In this document: one piece after another, positions 57,308 through 64,000 of the stretch
Position numbering within the stretch: the first letter of the stretch is position 1
Layout of the letters: every line of letters starts with the position of its first letter
Source of the DNA: Maylandia zebra
Taxonomy: Eukaryota > Chordata > Actinopteri > Cichliformes > Cichlidae
Reading direction: 5' to 3'
DNA: 64,000 bases
Assembly (NCBI RefSeq): GCF_041146795.1
Contig: NC_135173.1
Coordinates: 55,120,365 to 55,184,364, forward strand
Made by a program: the position numbers and the translations under genes
Notes under the pieces: model-generated
Seen by the model: the letters and a program-made list of their open reading frames with translations, nothing else
What the model was told of the DNA's origin: nothing
Databases searched by the model: none

Positions 57308-60300
57308 AGTTTGCTGAGGACTGAAACTATTGTTCAGTAACGAATTAGAAACGGCTGCTTACTGCTTTTAAAGGCACATCTACTAAGTTCTTTCACTGTG
57401 TATGATAACACCTTAAGGAGTATAACATATTTTGAAGAAATTATATAGGCATTGATTGACAACTTTTAACATTATATAATTTTTTTATAATCTATATTTT
57501 GATGTACAGCTTCTTTGGCATTATCTTTTCACTTACAAATGTGTTTATTTGAAATATGATGTGAACAAAGTAGAAGTACCATTCTTCTGTGAATTCAACT
57601 TGTTTGGCAAAATTCACTTAAATTTGAGTTTCTTATAGAAAGAACAGCTGTAAATGGTGAACTACAGTTGCATTTGTCCTTCAGCATGTGATCCGGTATC
57701 TTGTAGAGCATCTGCTTAGTTGTGCTGTTTTCTTTGAGGCCACTTTTAGACCATCAAATTTGTCTGCAGGATCCTGTACAGTACTGGATTTGCAAGATAA
57801 ATCAACTAGATGCAAAACGCCAGGCTTCTGCTTGACAGTGTGTTTCAACAGCTTGGTCTTTTGTGGTTTTTATATTGTAGGTAGAAATGTTTGAAAAGGA
57901 AGTCTACAGCTAGTCTGTTCTAGTAACTTTGATATTCTGTATTTTGCAATCTCACCTTTATACATGATCTCATAGTTGTTTGTTTTTTTTCAAGGTGGAA
58001 ATGAGCTATTTTCTTTTTCTTCTGTACAAGATAAACTGATAACAGTGCTTTGCACAAGGTTAAGCTGAGCTAATGAGAGTAGGGGAAGCATGTATGTTTC
58101 ATTTTAGTCTATCCTCAGTTTCATAGTTTACTGGGTTTCTGTTTTTTGGTGTGTTTTTTTTGGTTTTTTGGGGGTTTTTTTGTTTTTAATGGCATTTAAT
58201 GATCAGACTTTTTGACTTTTAAAAAGACAAAGGGGAATGTTATCCACTTCCATGCTTTGCAGAAGGAAAATGCGGCAGTTGTCTACATGGATACATGGCT
58301 CTGACCTGAATGTGTCTGACCTGGTTATTGAGACTTGGCAGACTGTATCACCCTCCCCTTTTCCCCCCTCCCTCTCACATGGCTAAATACAAACAAAGAA
58401 GTGACTATAGTGGATACTTACCTTGCCTTAGCCATGTATCTGTATTTACTGTGGAAGTACCATTTTTCACTAAGTTGTTTTAAAAAAAAAAATGCCATAG
58501 ATGTTCTCAGTTACTGTGATTGTTATCACTGCATTAAAGAATAATAATTCACTAATTCACAGCTGCCTAGTATATGAGCAGATAGCCCTCCTGCTTTTCA
58601 TGAGTTGAGCACAAGCCAATGTTGGTCCCATAGCACTTGAACTCCTTTTTCAGTCAACATGCTAACTCTAAGCATCTGCCTGTACCTCATTGTAAACCAG
58701 ATAAGCTAGTGTAGAGAAAAAGGTAGCCGTATGTATTCAGAGTGTCATGTGAGATTTATCTTTGAGTACAATAGATAGTTGGCATAAAAAGCCCAATACG
58801 TTGGGCCAGAGCGCCGTGTGTCTCCTGCTGTTGATGTCTGTTCTTGTGTGTCACATGCTGTTCTACAGAAAAATGGTACTTAAGCCAATCCAATATACAT
58901 AAAAGAAATTCCAATTTTTAAAATGTACATTTGACTTGCATTAAGTGTATTTTGCATGAAGAAAAAGACGAACATGCATAGGTTTGTTTTTTTTGTTGTT
59001 GTTGTCAAGAGAGTTTGTATCAGTATTTCCTCTGTGCAAAGGATCTCAAAGGTTCATATTTAGCTGGATATCATATTTAATTAAATACTTACCGGCAGAC
59101 AGGATGTTGGAGCAGGCAGCTATTTATAACCATAAGGATTATCTTTACATGCAAATGCATTGATCTTTGTAAGAGTTTTCACATGCTGTGCACAGGAAAG
59201 AATTACCTCTGTTGTCCAGTTTGGATTGTATTACATTTATGCAGCCATCTAGGCAAAACCTTTAAGCAGGTCAGCGGTGGACCTTTTTATCTTGCAGCTC
59301 TTTGCTAATCTCATTCTGGTCTTAAAATTGAGTAGTTTTTGCTGATTTGTGACACAGCCACATCATAAATGATCCTGTAATTGTTTTTAACAGAGTTATA
59401 GGCTCCAGTAGAGCAAACATTAAAAGGAGAGATGATCTAGAAAGTGCTTCTTCTCATTCTGGTTTCTTTGCTTGGGGTTAGACCTCTCAGACATTATGTG
59501 TATTGTAGAAATGGGGTATCAAGTAATAAGTGGGGATACAAAAATAATATGTTAAAAAAATAACAATTACAAGCAATTAGATGGAATGTCATGCAGGTGA
59601 TGCTTAAGAATAAGCTGTATTTAACTATTTTTTTTTACTTTATTACATTTGTGTACTAGTATACAGATGTGACTCAGAAATAGTCTTTGTTCTCATTTTA
59701 ACAGTAACAGCTAGCTGCAGTTAAAACACTTTGTAGTTTTAGTTTACTTATTGTATTAGACAAGTCTGCTGTAGAACTTTTGCAAATGGCGCTCACTAGG
59801 AAATCTTGCACTCCGTGGGCTGGTATTGCGTATACGGTGAAATAGAAACCTGACGTCAATTAACGACTGTGGTGAACCCATCTCACAGGATACCCACGTT
59901 GTTGCACATCTCAGCAGAAATGTTGTCAGTCTTTATGTTGCCAGGAAGTGGCTTCCAAAGACACAACAAGGTAGTTCTTAAAAGGTTGTGGCTTTTGTTC
60001 TGATTTTGCAACTTGCATAATTAACTCAAGAATTGTTAGATTGTAATGTAACATGTCCATATTTTGAACTTGTTAAAATAATACAGCTACAACAACATGA
60101 AGAAACAAACGAAAATACACATTTAAAAAGAAAAAAAAGACTTGTGATGTTAGCTACTCAATTACTATTGCTTATCATTCAGATGCTCTATCCGGGGTTG
60201 TTGTTGATTTGCTGATACATGGCCACATCATGTTTCATCTTGTACTCGGTCAGAGCAGAATTACAGTCCTCTGTAGAGGACACTTTTAAAGGAGAGATGG

Positions 60301-60839
60301 TGTAAAAGAGTGTCCATTTTCTCATTTGTTGTCTTTTAATCTCCTTAAAGATCTCAGCTTATATATGAAAACACATTTTCAAATCCCGGTCATACCGTCT
60401 CCTTTCATTCATTTATTTATAACTCTTGTGTTCTTCATGTGCCCACACCTAACTGATGCCACGCCTTCCAGTTCTTTCAGTTGCACAGTTAAGCCATATC
60501 TTAAGACTGTATGACATCACCTGATGAGTGTCCCAGAAAAAATGGGAGGGTAAACAACAAAGTTGTCTGGCAAAAACACCATGCACACAACTTCAAGAAG
60601 TCTGGGATTTGCTGTATTTATTTGATCACTTTTACACTCCGTTGGCAACAAATTGTATTACTTTCTACACAACGGCTTCATACTAAACTACACTGAATAT
60701 CTTCTCAGGGGCAATAAGATTTTAGGACTTGTCATTGTTTAATTCTAAAACATCTTCATACATTTTGTGTATTGTTATAAATTTTTAAAGACTTGGAAGC
60801 GCAATAATCATGATGATGATATGTCAAACAACCTGCTAA

Positions 60840-61140
60840 TGCAGTGAAACCATACCTGGGCCTAAAAACACACAATCAAACACTTTTTTTAGTCATGGAT
60901 TGGCCTCCCAAGAGCCCAAACATCAACTGTATTAAAGCAACGTGGGATAATCTGAACAGAACAAAACCCAGCTCACATCTGAGAGAAGCTTTGGACACTG
61001 GAGGACTATTCCTGAAGACTACTAAAGAAATGACAGGAAAGAGTTAAACAAAGGTGGTCATACCAAACAACATTGTTAGAATTGTTTTCGCCTTAGATAT
61101 TGTATTCTAATGTATGAAAGCACATTTCAAAAAGTCACTG
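60840..61140 (+). mobile_element. Tc1-like transposase C-terminal remnant
   Basis: The frame from 60844 reads MDWPPKSPNINCIKATWDNLNR, which matches the last catalytic block of Tc1 transposases (usually DWPPQSPDLNPIEALWDHLDR). The catalytic Glu is replaced by Lys. It is followed by AAAGGTGGTCATACCAAAC, typical of the 3' flank of such elements. The N-terminal half is gone. Confidence 0.7.
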
Positions 61141-62414
61141 CACCGTTTTCAATTTTCCAAGCAAAATATAATGAAATGAGGGAGGAATTGAGACACACTA
61201 CTTGACATTCTAACATTTAAAGTGGAAAAAAAGCAAATTGTAGGACAGATTGTTAGTAGCTTACACAGAAGGCAAGTTTCTGAACATGCTTCTCCCCTGT
61301 GTAAGGCAGAGAAGACACCATCTTTGGATGCGAGTTACCTTTTCCCTGATTGTCATCATTCTTCTGGAGATCCCGCCATCTCTTTAGTTCTCAGTGTCTG
61401 AATAAATGAGTTGAAAATAAGACTACCTCAAGTACATCTCCATTTGTATATTTAAAGTATTTTTTTGCGTGCGTGTATGTGTCATTTAAAAAAATAAAAT
61501 AAATAAACTTAAATCGACACACGGGGCACTAAATGAGGATGAAACTTGAAGGGACTTGCCATCCCAGAATGACACCCATTAAAATCAACTTAAATGCTTT
61601 CTGAGTAAATATCCTAGTGGACTTAGCTGGGGTGGAGGCATATAGCTGTGTAACATAGCATGTGGGAGGATTGCATATTTAAACAGTGTGTTGTTAGTCA
61701 ATAGTGCAAATTGTTGGGATGGTTGAAGCAAATAATGGCCTGAGTTTGTGCAGATTTTTGTCCACTGCAGTCATTACATATATTTAAATTCTTTAGTTTT
61801 CTTGAGCAGTTTTGTGTCGTTTACTATAAGCACGTTGTTTAACAGCTGATTCACAGCTAAGTGTTCCCATTGAGTGTTTTCCTTCTAGAGCTTCAGCATG
61901 TTTAGCAGTGATAATGGACTGTTACATTTCCAAAGCCTTCCAGTATTCTAATTTTGAGGAGTTTTTGTTGGGCGCATGCAAGTGTTGAGATTGATATGCT
62001 TCTCGTTAGTATGAATGTATTCTGTCAGAGCCAATCTGTTTAGAGGAGAAAATTGGGAAGATGTTGTAAAAGCTCTTTGTTGGAGATCAGGTTGCACTGC
62101 CTCATTTCACCAGAAATTCAAAGAAAACAATCACGGTTTTGTTTTCAGTTGTCACGCAAGACCACTGAGACCTAAGATCGCTGGTGAGAACCAAAAGCAA
62201 AGAGGGAGCAAAACTGGAAGTTCAGGTTCCACTTAGCTGCTACAGATACTGACAACAGGCTTACCTTTCTACCTGTCTCAGCTGTATTTCTAGTCTGTTG
62301 TTGTTTTGTGATTTGGGGGAAAAAAAGTACACTTTTTCTTGGATTAAGAATATGTGGGGTAGAAAAACTTGACTGTGTGTCTTAGTCAGCAGCTTGATTT
62401 TTGTTGTCTTAACT

Positions 62415-62702
62415 CATAGGTGTCAAACTCTGGCCCGCGGGCCAAATTTGGCCCGCGAAGCCATACCAAATTACTATTAGAGCTGGCCTACTGGTATTAT
62501 ACAGCTAATATATATATTGTTTAGTATTAAGCTTTGCTTGTTCCATATTCAGTTTTTCAGCAAAACTTGTTTGAGTCCATAAGAAAAGATTCATTCTTAT
62601 ATCTAGAGGAAGATTTTTTTTTCAATAAATATTAACGTTAGCCTGCGACTTTGTTCCAGTTTTGAATTTTGGCCCACTGTGTATTTGAGTTTGACACCCC
62701 TG
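62415..62702. mobile_element. Short hAT-type transposon with perfect target duplication (288 bp)
   Basis: Ends CATAGGTGTCAAACTC and GAGTTTGACACCCCTG are inverted repeats. The 8-base flanks TCTTAACT (62407-62414 and 62703-62710) are identical. GGCCCGCGGGCC palindromic sequence lies near the left end. No coding capacity. Confidence 0.85.
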
Positions 62703-64000
62703 TCTTAACTCAACATCTATCTGCATTATTGACAAGCAACACTTCTCCTGTTGTGCCTGCTGGATTTAAATGTAATGTTGTTAATGAGGTGGCCTGAGGA
62801 AAGGAAATCTCGAGGGATTTTATTGTGGTGTTTCTTCAGTAAAGAACACAGTTTTACCGTACCAACTTTAATCTCAGCTGTACTTCATAATATAAGTTCA
62901 TTGTAATTTCAAATTTACAGCTAACAGAGGTTTGGGGTTTACAGAATTAAAATTGAAAGGAGTCTTGCTAGATCTTAGATCAAGTTTCACCGTATTTTGC
63001 AAAAATTGTGAACTAAAAATTTTTCTTTGATGGTGTTGTAAATATCAATATTAGTGATCATCTTGTTTATGTGTCTATATTTATACAAGCATGAGATCAT
63101 GACTACAAATCCGAGTAGTCTGCATTTAGTCTACAGATGTAGAAATGTTTTAAGTGTGGTTTGAATACTGAAGTTGAATTTCACCACAATTTGTCTCATG
63201 CTAGTATGTGCTTGTTCATGTTGAAATATACAAGGATTGTAGTTCTTTTAAAGGTTGTGCAACTTGACATTTGGGAAAATAAGCATTGTGTAAATCTCGC
63301 AACTTGCGTTCTGCACTTTGTTTTTCCACTGACAAATCGAATGGTAAAGAATAAGATTCAGTTTCAAAAGGAGTTAAAGTGGCATTTTAGAAACACATCT
63401 ATAAATGACTAGCACTCCTCCCCAAATTAAGGAAGTTACTTTTTCCCTTTCCTTTTCCATCACAGTGAGAAGCAGTTCAAATGTATCCCATGGGGTCTGC
63501 GGGTCATTATGTGCCTCTTTTCCTCGCTGCTGTATTGTTTCTGTCGTCATAATCTCTAATGTAAAATTTCAGCTGTGGCTCAGAAATCATGTAACAGTTC
63601 CCTGCAATCTGGATCAAAAGCTCCTTTCATAAGGCAAGAGCTACCCCATACTAATCACATTCTGCCATATCAACCAGACATGTACTATAAATAACACAAG
63701 CCGTTTGCTGCCGTCAAACACTATACTTGCACTTCAATTTAACCCACGATACTTACAAATGCACACGAAGGTGCATCAACAATACCTTCTGTGTCTATTT
63801 TGAGAGTTGATGTGCTTACAATTAATTTGATTTCCTATTGTTGTTTAATTTCTCTAGAAACTCAAACAATGACTAAGGGCTTTAAAAGCTCAAAAAGCAT
63901 TGCTTCACTTAAATGAAAAGAAAGAAAAACCTTTTTGGAAAAATATAAAATGATGAGAATTGGTCCGAGTGAAAGTTGAAAGTTAGTACGTGAATTATAA

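Larger units (their letters stand above)
43800..64000 (+). other. erbin: Long 5' intron (probable erbin intron 1), continues past the window
   Basis: About 20 kb with no recognisable host coding exon on either strand. Apart from the mobile elements listed separately it is AT-rich single-copy-looking sequence. Short ORFs are scattered and not coding-like. One possible extra UTR exon is at 54872-54950. Confidence 0.45.

Noticed and set aside
59340..60345. Possible pair of related ~120-base segments (GCCACATCAT...TTAAAAGGAGAGATG)
   Set aside because: Only short blocks are shared; similarity too weak by eye to call a repeat.

Overview
This is a eukaryotic, almost certainly teleost fish, nuclear window. 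It is AT-rich and carries multi-exon genes with GT-AG introns, CA/TA microsatellites and many fish-type transposable elements: a tRNA-derived SINE, non-LTR retrotransposon fragments, and Tc1, hAT and TTAA-flanked DNA elements. The SINE resembles those I know from African cichlids, so a cichlid or related percomorph is my best guess. No bacterial, phage or CRISPR structure is present.

Layout: (1) 0.2-6 kb, minus strand: an unrecognised three-exon gene predicted to encode a roughly 830-residue secreted, Thr-rich protein. (2) 7.6-8.1 kb, plus: a short intronless ORF of 113 aa starting with an N-myristoylation-like motif. (3) 8.9-12.7 kb: repeats, comprising a GC-rich 1.9 kb block, a 728 bp unit duplicated later in the window, and a decayed Tc1 element. 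(4) 13.3-23.6 kb, plus: trappc13, 13 coding exons, 417 aa. (5) 24-27 kb: SINE, reverse-transcriptase fragment and the second copy of the 728 bp repeat. (6) 27-34.8 kb, minus: sgtb, 10 coding exons, 306 aa. (7) 34.9-41.7 kb, plus: nln (neurolysin), 13 coding exons, 704 aa. It is divergent from sgtb across a compact GC-rich promoter. (8) 43.1-64 kb, plus: a probable promoter and 5'UTR exon followed by at least 20 kb of intron sequence with several transposon insertions. By gene order this should be the start of erbin, whose coding exons lie outside the window.

The order and orientation trappc13(+), sgtb(-), nln(+), [erbin(+)] match human 5q12.3 as I know it. That identifies the small glutamine-rich TPR gene as sgtb rather than sgta, and the M3 peptidase as nln rather than thop1. 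The genes do not form one pathway: trappc13 acts in vesicle tethering and autophagy, sgtb is a co-chaperone, nln is a peptidase, and erbin is a membrane-associated scaffold. I assembled the exon structures by eye from reading frame, splice sites and remembered protein families. All intron phases close and the total lengths fit the families. I could run no alignment or transcript evidence.
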